Shown here one piece after another: positions 16,810 through 24,327 of a DNA stretch of 34,016 nt. The stretch is from Hymenobacter profundi (GTDB taxonomy: Bacteria > Bacteroidota > Bacteroidia > Cytophagales > Hymenobacteraceae): the NCBI RefSeq assembly GCF_019334315.1, contig NZ_JAHWGL010000054.1:1-34016 (forward strand), in the 5' to 3' direction. The position numbers and the translations under genes are program-made. The notes under the pieces are model-generated. The model searched no databases. It saw only the letters and a program-made list of their open reading frames with translations, and was not told the DNA's origin. Positions within the stretch are counted from its first letter, which is position 1. Every line of letters begins with the position of its first letter.

Positions 16810-17493
16810 TCAATCAGCAACCGGCTCCGAAAATACCGTTGCCTCCATCATCCGCCCAAAGAAGAAGGCCTTATGTTGTGGCCGCAGCCCCACCTGCGCC
16901 AGTGCCTCGTGTACAGAGGGTAGGGCCCGGGCTGAAATACCCGTAGTGAGCTGAAAGAAGCGGTACATTAAAGCCAGCAGCCCGTGGTGCCACCAGCGGG
17001 TAGGGGTCGTGAAATCGGCAAGCAGCCAGGGCGCGCCGGAGCGCCGGACTGCGTTAAGCTGTTGCACTACCCGCTGCAACTGGTTGGGTGCAAACAGGTC
17101 GAGAAAGAAAAAGGTGAGTACCACGTCAAACTGCTCCGCTGGACGCAATGCGGCTTCAGTGCCCAGCCGAAATTCAACTTGTATGGCCCGCTGCGGCTGA
17201 TGGCGGTGTTGCCACGCGCGGGCCTGCGCCAGCATCTGGCTTGAGGCCTCTAGGTAGAGCACGTGGGCCTGCGGACACTGCCGCCAGATGTCACCCAGAA
17301 TCCAGCCCGTGCCGCCCCCGATGATGATTACCCGCGGCGTGCCCACTGGAAGCCCCGCCAGAGCTGCTTGCTGGGTGCGGCGCAATGCCCTACCAAATAC
17401 CAGCTGCGCCAGCGCATCATAAAACGGCGCCACGTAATCGAAGCCTTTCAGAAGGGTAGAGGTTGAAGGTGAAAGAAGGCGGTTTCCGACCAA
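16810..17493 (-). CDS. class I SAM-dependent methyltransferase
   Basis: A 227-residue protein with the Rossmann-like SAM-binding motif VIIIGGGTGWILGDIW (about 54-69), an acidic residue at the end of strand 2 (VLYLEASSQML) and a motif IV-like FDVVLTFFFLDLF. These match class I methyltransferases related to the UbiE/COQ5 type. The substrate is not evident. The frame has no ATG near the N-terminus: an upstream stop limits it, and TTG at 17493 is the likely start, giving MVGNRLLSP. It is divergent from the PAP2 gene at 17605 with a 111-bp gap. Confidence 0.8.
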   Translation of the reverse strand: MVGNRLLSPSTSTLLKGFDYVAPFYDALAQLVFGRALRRTQQAALAGLPVGTPRVIIIGGGTGWILGDIWRQCPQAHVLYLEASSQMLAQARAWQHRHQPQRAIQVEFRLGTEAALRPAEQFDVVLTFFFLDLFAPNQLQRVVQQLNAVRRSGAPWLLADFTTPTRWWHHGLLALMYRFFQLTTGISARALPSVHEALAQVGLRPQHKAFFFGRMMEATVFSEPVAD

Positions 17494-17604
17494 CGATTGG
17501 CGAGTACCCGTATCTACAATAAGCTATGGGCAATGCCAAGGGCTACCCTGTAAAGATGGCTCGAAGAAGCGTTACTATCTTCGATAGAGTTTAATTCTGT
17601 TTGA

Positions 17605-18321
17605 ATGACTACTTCACTCCGGCGCCTGCTGGCAGGCATTACGCTGTTTATCACCGAGTTTACGCTCACGCTGGGGTTGGGCGCGCTGGGCACTGTGGCG
17701 TTTCTGGCGATTGGGCGCGAGGTGTTCAACGAGCACGCTGCACCCTTCGACGAGGCCGCTTTCCGCTGGACGCGCGACTTATTTGGCCCTACCCACCAGC
17801 AGTGGGTGGAGGTGCTGACGTTTTTCGCCTCGCGCAACTTCATTGTGGCAGCGGCGCTGGGGCTGATTGGGTATTTTCTGTTGGTGCGGCGGCATCGGTG
17901 GTATTCGTTGCTGGTGCCGGTGGTGGCCCTGGGCAGCATCACGCTCAACCTGCTACTCAAGAATTTTTACCACCGCCCGCGGCCATTGCTGCCGCTGGTG
18001 TCGGCCTCGGGCCTGAGCTTTCCCAGCGGCCACGCCATGATTTCGGCTTCTTTCTACGGCTTACTGATTTACCTGACCTACACCCACATGGCGCGCCCTA
18101 CCCTACGCTGGGGGTTGATGACGGGATTAGCGCTACTGATTTTGCTTATCGGCCTTACTCGCGTGTACCTGCGCGTGCACTACGCCACCGATGTGCTGGC
18201 GGGCTACGCAGCCGGTATTGTGTGGCTGCTTGTTGCCATTCCCTTGCTGAAACGCTTGGAAAAAATTGTAAAAAAGCGCTTTAAACATGATCCGCAACTC
18301 GCTGAAAAACAGCTTATGTGA
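17605..18321 (+). CDS. PAP2-family membrane phosphatase (copy 1)
   Basis: A 238-residue integral membrane protein with about six transmembrane helices and the three PAP2 motifs: KNFYHRPRP (K-x6-RP), SFPSGHAM (PSGH) and TRVYLRVHYATD (S/T-R-x5-H-x3-D, with Thr where Ser is usual). Family members dephosphorylate lipid phosphates such as phosphatidate, undecaprenyl pyrophosphate or lipid A on the periplasmic side. The exact substrate cannot be told. A paralog of the same length lies just past a tRNA gene (18625-19293). The two share a 33-nt identical stretch over the PSGH motif. A TATCTTCG box at 17576-17583 may be the -7 element. Confidence 0.9.
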   Translation: MTTSLRRLLAGITLFITEFTLTLGLGALGTVAFLAIGREVFNEHAAPFDEAAFRWTRDLFGPTHQQWVEVLTFFASRNFIVAAALGLIGYFLLVRRHRWYSLLVPVVALGSITLNLLLKNFYHRPRPLLPLVSASGLSFPSGHAMISASFYGLLIYLTYTHMARPTLRWGLMTGLALLILLIGLTRVYLRVHYATDVLAGYAAGIVWLLVAIPLLKRLEKIVKKRFKHDPQLAEKQLM

Positions 18322-18362
18322 TGCAAAAACACGGTTTTTGAGGAATTATTTTGAAGAAAATG

Positions 18363-18394
18363 TTGCGCAAAGCAAATTCACCGTTGTATCTTTG
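18363..18394 (+). promoter_or_regulatory. promoter of tRNA-Leu
   Basis: TTG (18363-18365), a 21-nt spacer and TATCTTTG (18387-18394) match the Bacteroidetes sigma-A consensus TTG-N19-21-TAnnTTTG exactly in the -7 box. The mature tRNA begins 47 nt downstream. Confidence 0.75.
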
Positions 18395-18440
18395 CACCAT
18401 CAAACGACCACCAACAGGGCGGTTTTCTGATAAACGTGTT

Positions 18441-18522
18441 GCGCTTGTGGCGAAATTGGTAGACGCGCTGTCTTCAGGCGGCAGTTCCGCAAGGTGTGAG
18501 AGTTCGAGTCTCTCCGAGCGCA
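18441..18522 (+). tRNA. tRNA-Leu (anticodon CAG)
   Basis: An 82-nt cloverleaf. The acceptor stem GCGCTTG/CGAGCGC pairs over 7 bp (one G-T), with discriminator A at 18522. The D arm has TGGCGAAATTGGTAGAC. The anticodon stem CTGTC/GGCAG encloses the loop TTCAGGC, which gives anticodon CAG for CUG codons. A long class II variable arm (TTCCGCAAGG) and a T arm GAGAG-TTCGAGT-CTCTC follow. CCA is not encoded, so it must be added after transcription. The gene sits between two PAP2 paralogs with its own promoter and terminator. Confidence 0.95.
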
Positions 18523-18525
18523 CTG

Positions 18526-18556
18526 AAAGCCGACCCCTCACCGGGTCGGCTTTTTT
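18526..18556 (+). terminator. rho-independent terminator of tRNA-Leu
   Basis: The stem AAAGCCGACCC/GGGTCGGCTTT has a 6-nt loop and runs into TTTTTTGTTTTT. It starts 4 nt after the tRNA 3' end. Confidence 0.9.
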
Positions 18557-18624
18557 GTTTTTAGGCCAGACTGATTGTGCCTTCAAAGTATCAACTACGG
18601 CAAGTGGTGCGTAGGATAGGCCAT

Positions 18625-19293
18625 ATGAGAAAACGTCTGCATAAGCGCCTAACTACGCTGGCCGAGCTGATTACGTTGGAAGTGGCCCTGGCTGGGTTGT
18701 TCTTTCTACTAGCCTTCGGAGTGTTTTTTTACCTCACGCGCATCGTGTTTGTGCAGCATTCCGCTGCGTTTGACGATTGGGCGTTTGCTCAGCTGGATGC
18801 CTTGCGGGCGGCCGCGCCGTGGCTCACAGCCTGTGTACGCGGCATCACGTTTTTCGCCTCTATGCCCTTTTTGGTAGCAGCTGCGCTGCTTATACCGGGC
18901 TTTTTGCTGTGGCGGCAACAGCGGCGCGAGGCCCTGATGGTCTTTCTGGCCGTGGTAGGTGCTACAGTGTTCAACCAATTGCTGAAGCTCCATTTCCAGC
19001 GCACTCGCCCCGGTTCGGCCTTAATTCCGCAGCCAGGCCTGAGCTTTCCCAGCGGCCACGCCATGATTGGCAGTTCCTTGTACGCGGCGCTGGCATGGCT
19101 GGCGTGGCGCCACGGTCAGCGCGGCCTTGCCGTGGGGCTTTTGGTATGGGCCGCCCTCATTGGCCTCACGCGTGTGTACCTGCATGTGCACTATGCCACT
19201 GATGTGACGGCCGGTTTTGCAGCGGGCGTAGTCTGGATGCTTGTTCTGCGTATTATCCTGCGCTGGCGCAAAGGGCTGGGGCAGCCTGGGTAG
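18625..19293 (+). CDS. PAP2-family membrane phosphatase (copy 2)
   Basis: A 222-residue protein from ATG 18625 (MRKRLHKRL), paralogous to the gene at 17605. It has about six transmembrane helices and carries the motifs KLHFQRTRPG, SFPSGHAM and TRVYLHVHYATD. The DNA at 19036-19068 is identical over 33 nt to 18010-18042 in copy 1, while the rest has diverged, pointing to duplication followed by gene conversion or strong constraint. A GTG at 18577 in frame would add 16 residues, but it lies in sequence next to the tRNA terminator, so I prefer the ATG. The expected role is lipid phosphate or pyrophosphate hydrolysis at the membrane; the substrate is unknown. Confidence 0.88.
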   Translation: MRKRLHKRLTTLAELITLEVALAGLFFLLAFGVFFYLTRIVFVQHSAAFDDWAFAQLDALRAAAPWLTACVRGITFFASMPFLVAAALLIPGFLLWRQQRREALMVFLAVVGATVFNQLLKLHFQRTRPGSALIPQPGLSFPSGHAMIGSSLYAALAWLAWRHGQRGLAVGLLVWAALIGLTRVYLHVHYATDVTAGFAAGVVWMLVLRIILRWRKGLGQPG

Positions 19294-19310
19294 GAAGAAA
19301 AAGGCGTAAA

Positions 19311-19343
19311 AAAGCCACCCAGATATGTGTTCGGGGTGGCTTT
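19311..19343. terminator. bidirectional terminator between PAP2 copy 2 and the Thr-rich lipoprotein
   Basis: AAAGCCACCC (19311-19320) and GGGTGGCTTT (19334-19343) are perfect arms with a 13-nt loop. On the minus strand the hairpin runs into a T-run (TTTTTTACGCC); on the plus strand it ends CTTTCGCTT. It serves two convergent genes. Confidence 0.8.
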
Positions 19344-19370
19344 CGCTTCTAAAACGGCAGCGCCGTTCAT

Positions 19371-19733
19371 TTACATAGTGGTAGCACCTGTGGTACCAGC
19401 TGTGCCGACGGTGGTAGTAGCCGTGCCAGTTGTAGTAGTGCCAGCCGTGGTGCCGGTGGTAGCGCCGTTCATGGTACCGCTGCTGCCAGTAGACATGCCA
19501 GCAGTGGTAGTAGCTGCGCCAGCATCCGACATGGTGGAAGTGCCGTCAGATGGCATCGTCGACATGGTAGTATCGGCATTCATGCCCGTATCCGAGTTCA
19601 TGGTCGGGTTGGAATCCATTGCGCCGCCGGCAGTAGTCGAGGTGTCGGTAGTAGTTGAATCGTTGCCACAGCTAGAGAGCGACAGGGTAGCAGCAGTAAG
19701 AGCCGCGGCAGCGAAAAAGAATGAGCGTTTCAT
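19371..19733 (-). CDS. small Thr/Ser/Gly/Met-rich lipoprotein
   Basis: A 120-residue predicted lipoprotein. MKRSFFFAAAALTAATLSLSSC is a lipoprotein signal with Cys22 as the acylated residue. The mature part is low complexity: Thr-, Gly-, Ser- and Met-rich with D-T/S-T steps (TTTDTSTTAGG, TTGTTAGTTTTG) and no Lys or aromatic residues, so it is probably disordered. I recognise no domain. The signal peptide nearly matches that of the lipoprotein at 32828-33130, so they may belong to one family of short tails on a shared leader. I use ATG 19733; the longer upstream frame lacks a signal peptide at its N-terminus. Confidence 0.75.
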   Translation of the reverse strand: MKRSFFFAAAALTAATLSLSSCGNDSTTTDTSTTAGGAMDSNPTMNSDTGMNADTTMSTMPSDGTSTMSDAGAATTTAGMSTGSSGTMNGATTGTTAGTTTTGTATTTVGTAGTTGATTM

Positions 19734-20035
19734 GAAAAGAAAGTTTCTGGTGAAAGAGTAGATGATAGCGGGTAACAAAACTAAGTGGCCTACAACGGCC
19801 GGTAGTCTGGCAGGTTGCAAAGCGCTGGCTTTTGTAGCCGTGCAAATCCGTAATCTTAACGGCTGGCAGGTAATTCGGTTACTCATTTGAAGTACATAAT
19901 TACTTCATTATGAATTTGTTGTTGAGCTACGTGCCGTGAAAATACGTTTCCTGCCTATTCTAAGAGCATTATCGGCGTTTCAGCCAGTAGCTTTACAACT
20001 TCCTCTGCACCATGCGGAGTAATTTATTTTCGCCC

Positions 20036-20722
20036 ATGTCCTACTCTCTGCTTTTGTTTGATTACGATGGTACGCTCTGCAACTCAGAGGCGGCTATCCT
20101 TCATAGTCTGCACCAAGTATTTACACATTACCAAGTGCCGGTGCCGCCTCAAGCCGAGCTGGAGCGGGTGGTAGGACTGGGCCTACCCTCGCCCGACGCC
20201 CTACAGGCATTGCACCCGCAATTGGCCGGGGCCGAGTTAGCGGCGTGGCTGCTCACCTATCGGAGCATCTATACCAACGAGGGAGAAGAGTTGGTAAAGC
20301 CGTTTGCGGGCGCCCGTGAGGTGCTGGCTGCGGCCCGTGCCCGAAACATTGCCGTAGCCGTAGTAAGCAACAAAGGCGCTGTTACGTTGGAAACTTCCCT
20401 AACGCGCCTGGGCCTGCGCGCCGATGTGCAACTGCTCGTCGGCGATGGCAGCTACCCCGACCAGCAACTGCCTCTAAAGCCTAGCCCCGTGCTCTACGAG
20501 CAAGTTGTGCGGCCCTACTTCGCGCCGGTGCTGCCCGCCGCTACCCTCATGATTGGCGATACGGCCGCCGACCTGCTGTTTGCCCGGAACTGCGGTATCG
20601 ACGCCTGCTGGGCGCGCTACGGCTTCGGCGACGCCGACGCGTGCCGGGCCTTGGAACCCAAGCACCAGATTGACAGCCTGCGCGACGTGCTGGGCCTGAT
20701 GGTGCGTGAGAAAGCGAAGTAA
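20036..20722 (+). CDS. HAD-family phosphatase (phosphoglycolate phosphatase-like)
   Basis: A 228-residue HAD hydrolase with motif I FDYDGTLC (nucleophile Asp9, acid/base Asp11), motif II VVSNKGAV, a motif III lysine (LPLKPSP) and motif IV MIGDTAADLLFARN. An alpha-helical cap between motifs I and II gives the subfamily I layout of phosphoglycolate phosphatase-like enzymes, which hydrolyse small phosphate esters in the cytoplasm. The specific substrate is unknown. ATG 20036 puts the DxD motif at the usual distance from the N-terminus; ATG 20012 in frame would add eight residues. ureD starts 53 bp after the stop on the same strand, so co-transcription is possible. Confidence 0.87.
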   Translation: MSYSLLLFDYDGTLCNSEAAILHSLHQVFTHYQVPVPPQAELERVVGLGLPSPDALQALHPQLAGAELAAWLLTYRSIYTNEGEELVKPFAGAREVLAAARARNIAVAVVSNKGAVTLETSLTRLGLRADVQLLVGDGSYPDQQLPLKPSPVLYEQVVRPYFAPVLPAATLMIGDTAADLLFARNCGIDACWARYGFGDADACRALEPKHQIDSLRDVLGLMVREKAK

Positions 20723-20775
20723 CGAAACCAGTCCGTTTCCTCTTGTTGCGTTCATCACTGCCTGCATTCTGACTG

Positions 20776-21630
20776 ATGCCTCTACCCGAAGAAAGTGCGC
20801 TGGAAGTAGCCGTAGTGCGCGGACAGTCGGTGCTGACGACGTGCCGCAGCGTACAGCCGCTCAAGATTTTGCAGCCTCGTTCTGCCGCTCGGGCCTGCTA
20901 CGCGGTGCTGTCGAACTACGGCGGCGGTTTGGTTTCCGGCGATGCCATTCGGCTGCGGGTGAGGGTAGGGGAGGAAGCACAGCTGTTTTTGGGTACCCAG
21001 GCCAACACCAGAGTATACAAGGCAGTAGATACGCAGGAAACCCTGCAACATACCACCGGCGCCCTAGCCGAAAACGCGCTGGCGGTGGTGTTTCCCGACC
21101 CCTTGGTGCCCCAGGCCGGCAGCCGCTACCGCCAGCTACAGCACTGGCAACTGCAAGCCGGCGCCGTGCTCCTATTGGCCGACTGGTTTCACGCCGGCCG
21201 CACCGACAGCGGCGAGCGGTTCGCCTTCACGTCGTTGCACACAGAACTACGGGTAGAGCGACTGGGCAAGCTGGTGCTGCTGGACCGCTTTCAGTTTCGG
21301 CCTGGGGAGCACATTGCTGCCTCACCCGCGCATTTCGGTCCCTATCAGACCATGCTCTTGCTCTACCTGGTAGGCCCACCCAACAACCCGCGTTTCCAAC
21401 GGCTAGCCGAGACGTTGCTGGCCCAACAACTGCCCGAGCGCCGCGACCCGCATTTCACGCTGGCGGCCCGTTCTTCTGTAATCTCCGTGGCACCAGCCCG
21501 CGAAGACGTGTACGTGCTGCGCGCCTTGGGTCTAAGTCGGGCCGACTTGCAGCCGCTTTGCGAGGAAATAATGCGCGTGCTGGCCTCCCCGGAGCTGCTG
21601 GGCTTCAACCCGTGGACGAGGAAGTTTTGA
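20776..21630 (+). CDS. ureD: urease accessory protein UreD
   Basis: A 284-residue protein matching UreD (called UreH in Helicobacter), the scaffold that binds apo-urease and carries UreF and UreG for nickel delivery. Recognisable segments are LSNYGGGLVSGDAIRLRVRV (family GG-x-x-GGD), QANTRVYKA, FPDPLVPQAGSRY and FRFQ/FGPYQT-type core residues. The length is normal. It is on the plus strand, convergent with the other urease genes and about 1 kb from ureG, with a DUF2071 gene between. A repeat with palindromic arms starts 27 bp after the stop. No promoter was identified; it may be read from the HAD gene. Confidence 0.9.
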   Translation: MPLPEESALEVAVVRGQSVLTTCRSVQPLKILQPRSAARACYAVLSNYGGGLVSGDAIRLRVRVGEEAQLFLGTQANTRVYKAVDTQETLQHTTGALAENALAVVFPDPLVPQAGSRYRQLQHWQLQAGAVLLLADWFHAGRTDSGERFAFTSLHTELRVERLGKLVLLDRFQFRPGEHIAASPAHFGPYQTMLLLYLVGPPNNPRFQRLAETLLAQQLPERRDPHFTLAARSSVISVAPAREDVYVLRALGLSRADLQPLCEEIMRVLASPELLGFNPWTRKF

Positions 21631-21657
21631 GGAGGTGAAGTAGTGAACTATGCACGT

Positions 21658-21739
21658 GTAGAGACGCATATTTGCGTCTCATCGCATGCGCCGTGTGGAC
21701 GAAATCGTTCAACGATGAGACGCAAGTATGCGTCTCTAC
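21658..21739. repeat. MITE-like element with 27-bp inverted repeats
   Basis: The arms 21658-21684 and 21713-21739 match as reverse complements at 26 of 27 positions. Each arm is itself nearly palindromic (GAGACGCA...TGCGTCTC), so the element can fold as one long or two short hairpins. TAGAGACGC-type repeats of this kind are dispersed in many Bacteroidetes genomes, as I recall. It separates ureD from the DUF2071 gene. Confidence 0.75.
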
Positions 21740-21835
21740 ATCCTTTTCAACGGCTCACCCGCCCCTAGCAGAACCAGCACGTATACGTAGCAACAGTCCA
21801 GCCTTGTCTGGATTTCTGTTTCTTCGCCTTTCTCC

Positions 21836-22579
21836 ATGCCCGATTTCCCTACCCCTTTCTACCGTTGGCCCTACCTGATGCGGCAGCGGTGGAGCCAACT
21901 GCTATTTGCGCACTGGCCGGTAGCGCCGGAAATACTGCGACCCTACCTGCCGCTGCGCCTAGAGCTGGATCTGTTTGAGGGGCAGGCGTGGTTGGGCGTA
22001 GTGCCGTTCACCATGAGCAACATCCGGCCGTTGGGGCTACCCGCCGTGCCAGGCTTCAACCACCTACATGAGCTGAACGTGCGCACTTACGCTACCCTCG
22101 ATGGGGTGCCGGGCGTGTGGTTCCTTTCCCTTGATGCCACCCAGCCGCTGGGCGTGTGGGCGGCCCGTACGCTGTTTCACCTGCCCTACCTCCACGCTCG
22201 GATGCGCCTCACGCAGCAGGGCAACACGCTCCAAGCGGTGGCCGAGCGCACCCACGCCGGCACCGTGCCCGCCATGTTTGCCGCCACCTGGACGGTAGGA
22301 GCACCACTGCCGACCTCACAGCCGGGTTCCCTGGCACATTTTCTCACCGAGCGCTACTACCTCTACACCGCCGGCCCCGATCTGATGGCAGATATTCACG
22401 GCCCCAACCTGTGGCGCGGCCAACTGCTGCACGCGCCTTGGCCACTCCGCGAGGCTACGATAAATAGCTGGCAGTCAACGGTAGTGGAAAGCCACGGCCT
22501 TCCTACCCCTACCGGCCAGCCGGTGCTCTACGCCGCCGACCCGCTCGACGTGTGGGTGCAGACACTCCGGCGGGTGTAG
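21836..22579 (+). CDS. DUF2071 (YqjF-like) family protein
   Basis: A 247-residue protein resembling the DUF2071/YqjF family: an N-terminal WPYLMRQRWSQLLFAHWPV, a repeated LRPYLP-type segment, LFEGQAWLGVVPFTM, then ELNVRTYATLDGVPGVWFLSLDA and an ERYYLYTAG region near the C-terminus. No enzymatic role is established for the family; structures related to acetoacetate decarboxylase-like beta-barrels have been reported. It lies between ureD and the converging ureG with no obvious urease function, and appears to be an independent gene placed inside the urease region. The family call is based on remembered sequence pattern. Confidence 0.75.
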   Translation: MPDFPTPFYRWPYLMRQRWSQLLFAHWPVAPEILRPYLPLRLELDLFEGQAWLGVVPFTMSNIRPLGLPAVPGFNHLHELNVRTYATLDGVPGVWFLSLDATQPLGVWAARTLFHLPYLHARMRLTQQGNTLQAVAERTHAGTVPAMFAATWTVGAPLPTSQPGSLAHFLTERYYLYTAGPDLMADIHGPNLWRGQLLHAPWPLREATINSWQSTVVESHGLPTPTGQPVLYAADPLDVWVQTLRRV

Positions 22580-22610
22580 CTGAAAAGGCTTCCGCGCAAA
22601 GATGGTCAGT

Positions 22611-23366
22611 CTACCGTCGGTCTTCCCGCACGGAGGCTAGCGCTTTGGTTTTGGCCTCTTTGATGTGGGCGATGATAACATCGAGATTGTAGCCATCCAA
22701 GGCGCGGGCAAATACGAAGGGGCCGTCGCCGCGCATCTTCTTCGAGTCGCGCTCCATCACGCCCAGATCGGCGCGCACCAAGTGTGCAATATCTATCTTA
22801 TTGATAACCAATAGATCGGCTTGCGTGATACCGGGGCCGCCTTTGCGCGGAATCTTGTCGCCGCCCGATACATCGATAACGTAGATGGAGTAATCAACCA
22901 ACTCGCGGCTGAAGTGCGCGGCCAAGTTGTCACCGCCACTTTCCACGAACAGGAAGTCGAGCTTGCCGTTGAAGCGCTGCATCAGGCCTTCCAGGGCGTT
23001 CATGTTCAAGGATATATCTTCCCGGATAGCGGCGTGGGGGCAGCCGCCGGTTTCTACCCCTACAATGCGGTCTTCGGTGAGGGCGCTGTGGCGAATGAGA
23101 AAGTCGGCGTCTTCGCGGGTGAAGATATCGTTGGTGACTACGCCCAGCTCCAACTCGTGGCGCAGCCGTTCGCACAGGGCTTTCAGCAGCGCCGTTTTGC
23201 CCGTGCCCACCGGCCCACCAATGCCCACCGTGAAAGCTCGCTTGCGGAAGTTGCGGTAGGAGGGTAAGCGGCGCGTCTCCCGCTCGTTGTAGTCGCCCGG
23301 CGACTCATAGGCTTCGTGCGGGTTGTGACCGTGGAGCAATAGCGCGAGTTTATCAACAAAAGCCAT
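22611..23366 (-). CDS. ureG: urease accessory GTPase UreG
   Basis: A 251-residue SIMIBI GTPase. It shows the P-loop GIGGPVGTGKTALL (48-61), the nickel-binding CPH motif in ETGGCPHAAIRED (Cys109-His111), ESGGDNLAAHFS (Walker B/switch) and the guanine-recognition NKID. GTP binding by UreG drives nickel transfer into apo-urease in the UreDFG complex. The N-terminal extension of about 40 residues before the P-loop includes HGHNPHEAY, a modest His cluster. It is the last gene of the minus-strand urease group, with a 111-bp repeat-bearing gap after ureF. Length and motifs are normal for the family. Confidence 0.96.
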   Translation of the reverse strand: MAFVDKLALLLHGHNPHEAYESPGDYNERETRRLPSYRNFRKRAFTVGIGGPVGTGKTALLKALCERLRHELELGVVTNDIFTREDADFLIRHSALTEDRIVGVETGGCPHAAIREDISLNMNALEGLMQRFNGKLDFLFVESGGDNLAAHFSRELVDYSIYVIDVSGGDKIPRKGGPGITQADLLVINKIDIAHLVRADLGVMERDSKKMRGDGPFVFARALDGYNLDVIIAHIKEAKTKALASVREDRR

Positions 23367-23371
23367 AGGAA

Positions 23372-23472
23372 GTAGCGCGAAGCTCTGCTTCGCAGTTTGT
23401 TGGGATTAGAGAACGGCTGGCGTAAGCTTTGTTTGGCGGCGCGGCCGGTCGCGAAACGGAGCTTCGCGTTAC
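23372..23472. repeat. inverted repeat between ureF and ureG
   Basis: The arms 23372-23393 (GTAGCGCGAAGCTCTGCTTCGC) and 23451-23472 pair at 19 of 22 positions, and each contains the smaller palindrome GCGAAGC..GCTTCGC. The element fills almost the whole gap between ureF and ureG and would lie in the operon transcript just before the ureG start. It may reduce expression of ureG relative to ureC or protect RNA ends. Confidence 0.65.
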
Positions 23473-23477
23473 ATTTC

Positions 23478-24152
23478 CTAGTTCTGAAACAGCTTCGAAT
23501 ATATATCCTCGTGAAACATTTGCGTTACCTCCAGCAAAAAGCCAGAGCGTGTGGCTTGCTGGTAATAAACGGAGGTAGGCGCAGCCAGCAACTCCTCAAA
23601 AATAGCGTAGAAATCGTGCTGAAGCTGGTGGCCTTCCATCGGCCCCAGCACGCCCAGCCGGATAGCCGCGCTGATTTGGTCGCGCAGGGCCATGTGCAGG
23701 TAGGCCGTTCGTGCTTCGTCCAGCCCAAACCCCACCCGCTGCAACGACAGCGCAAACGCTGGCACAAAATGCAGCGGCAACTCTTGCTCCGCAGCCCGGA
23801 CGCTAATACCAGACAAGCCCATTGCCGGGTAAAACGACGCCAGCAGCCGCAGCCAGTTGCTGGCCTGCACCAAACTAGCGCGGTGCAATGGCGGCACCAG
23901 CAATTGAGCGTCGTACTCGATCAGTAGGTTACGTAGCTCGTCAGTGCCTTCAGCCAAGTGGAAGCAAGAGTTGATAAACGGAAACTCCAAGTTGACGACC
24001 TGTTGCAGAAACGAATACAAGTAATTGCGCAACGCACCCGGACTCGGCAGCAGCCCAAACGTAGCACTGCTCTCCAAGCCATAAGAGTAGGCAAAAGAGC
24101 CCGTCGGCAAGGCCGAATCGGTGAGGTGAAGCAGGCGGGCTAGGTGGGGCAT
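23478..24152 (-). CDS. ureF: urease accessory protein UreF
   Basis: A 224-residue, largely alpha-helical protein with the UreF signature at the N-terminus (LLHLTDSALPTGSFAYSYGLESS), and MGLSGISVRAAEQ and LGVLGPMEGHQLQ further on. UreF acts with UreD and UreG as a fidelity factor for GTP-dependent nickel insertion. The length is typical. The ATG at 24152 lies 9 bp from the edge of a 35-bp perfect inverted repeat that separates it from ureC, so any common transcript must pass through that structure. Confidence 0.93.
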   Translation of the reverse strand: MPHLARLLHLTDSALPTGSFAYSYGLESSATFGLLPSPGALRNYLYSFLQQVVNLEFPFINSCFHLAEGTDELRNLLIEYDAQLLVPPLHRASLVQASNWLRLLASFYPAMGLSGISVRAAEQELPLHFVPAFALSLQRVGFGLDEARTAYLHMALRDQISAAIRLGVLGPMEGHQLQHDFYAIFEELLAAPTSVYYQQATRSGFLLEVTQMFHEDIYSKLFQN

Positions 24153-24160
24153 GGGGCGCT

Positions 24161-24323
24161 TACCCCACCCCCCGGCCCCCTCCCCTCGGGGAGAGGGGGA
24201 GCCACACGATGAAGTGTTGAATGCTGAGTGTTAAATGTTGAATGCCGTTTAATAGCCATTCAACATTCCTAATTCCTTTTGGCTCTTCCTCTCCCCGAGG
24301 GGAGGGGGCCGGGGGGTGGGGTA
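24161..24323. repeat. MITE-like element with 35-bp perfect inverted repeats (ureC/ureF gap)
   Basis: The arms 24161-24195 and 24289-24323 are exact reverse complements (TACCCCACCCCCCGGCCCCC and onward). They extend to about 43 bp with two mismatches (24161-24203 and 24281-24323). The interior is AT-rich and holds a smaller hairpin (TGTTGAATG at 24236-24244, CATTCAACA at 24257-24265). The right end touches the last codons of ureC (stop at 24328). C-rich elements of this type recur in Bacteroidetes intergenic regions, as I recall. Confidence 0.8.
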
Positions 24324-24327
24324 CCCG

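Noticed and set aside
18314..18614. Two short frames (one per strand) across the tRNA-Leu region
   Set aside because: They overlap a perfect tRNA with its own promoter and terminator, and their translations have no recognisable features.
19327..19761. 144-codon Val/Pro-rich plus-strand frame
   Set aside because: It is the antisense of the Thr-rich lipoprotein gene, whose lipoprotein signal and terminator are convincing.
20706..21638. 310-codon plus-strand frame overlapping ureD
   Set aside because: Arg/Ala/Gly-rich translation without motifs; the ureD frame in the same place matches a known family over its whole length.
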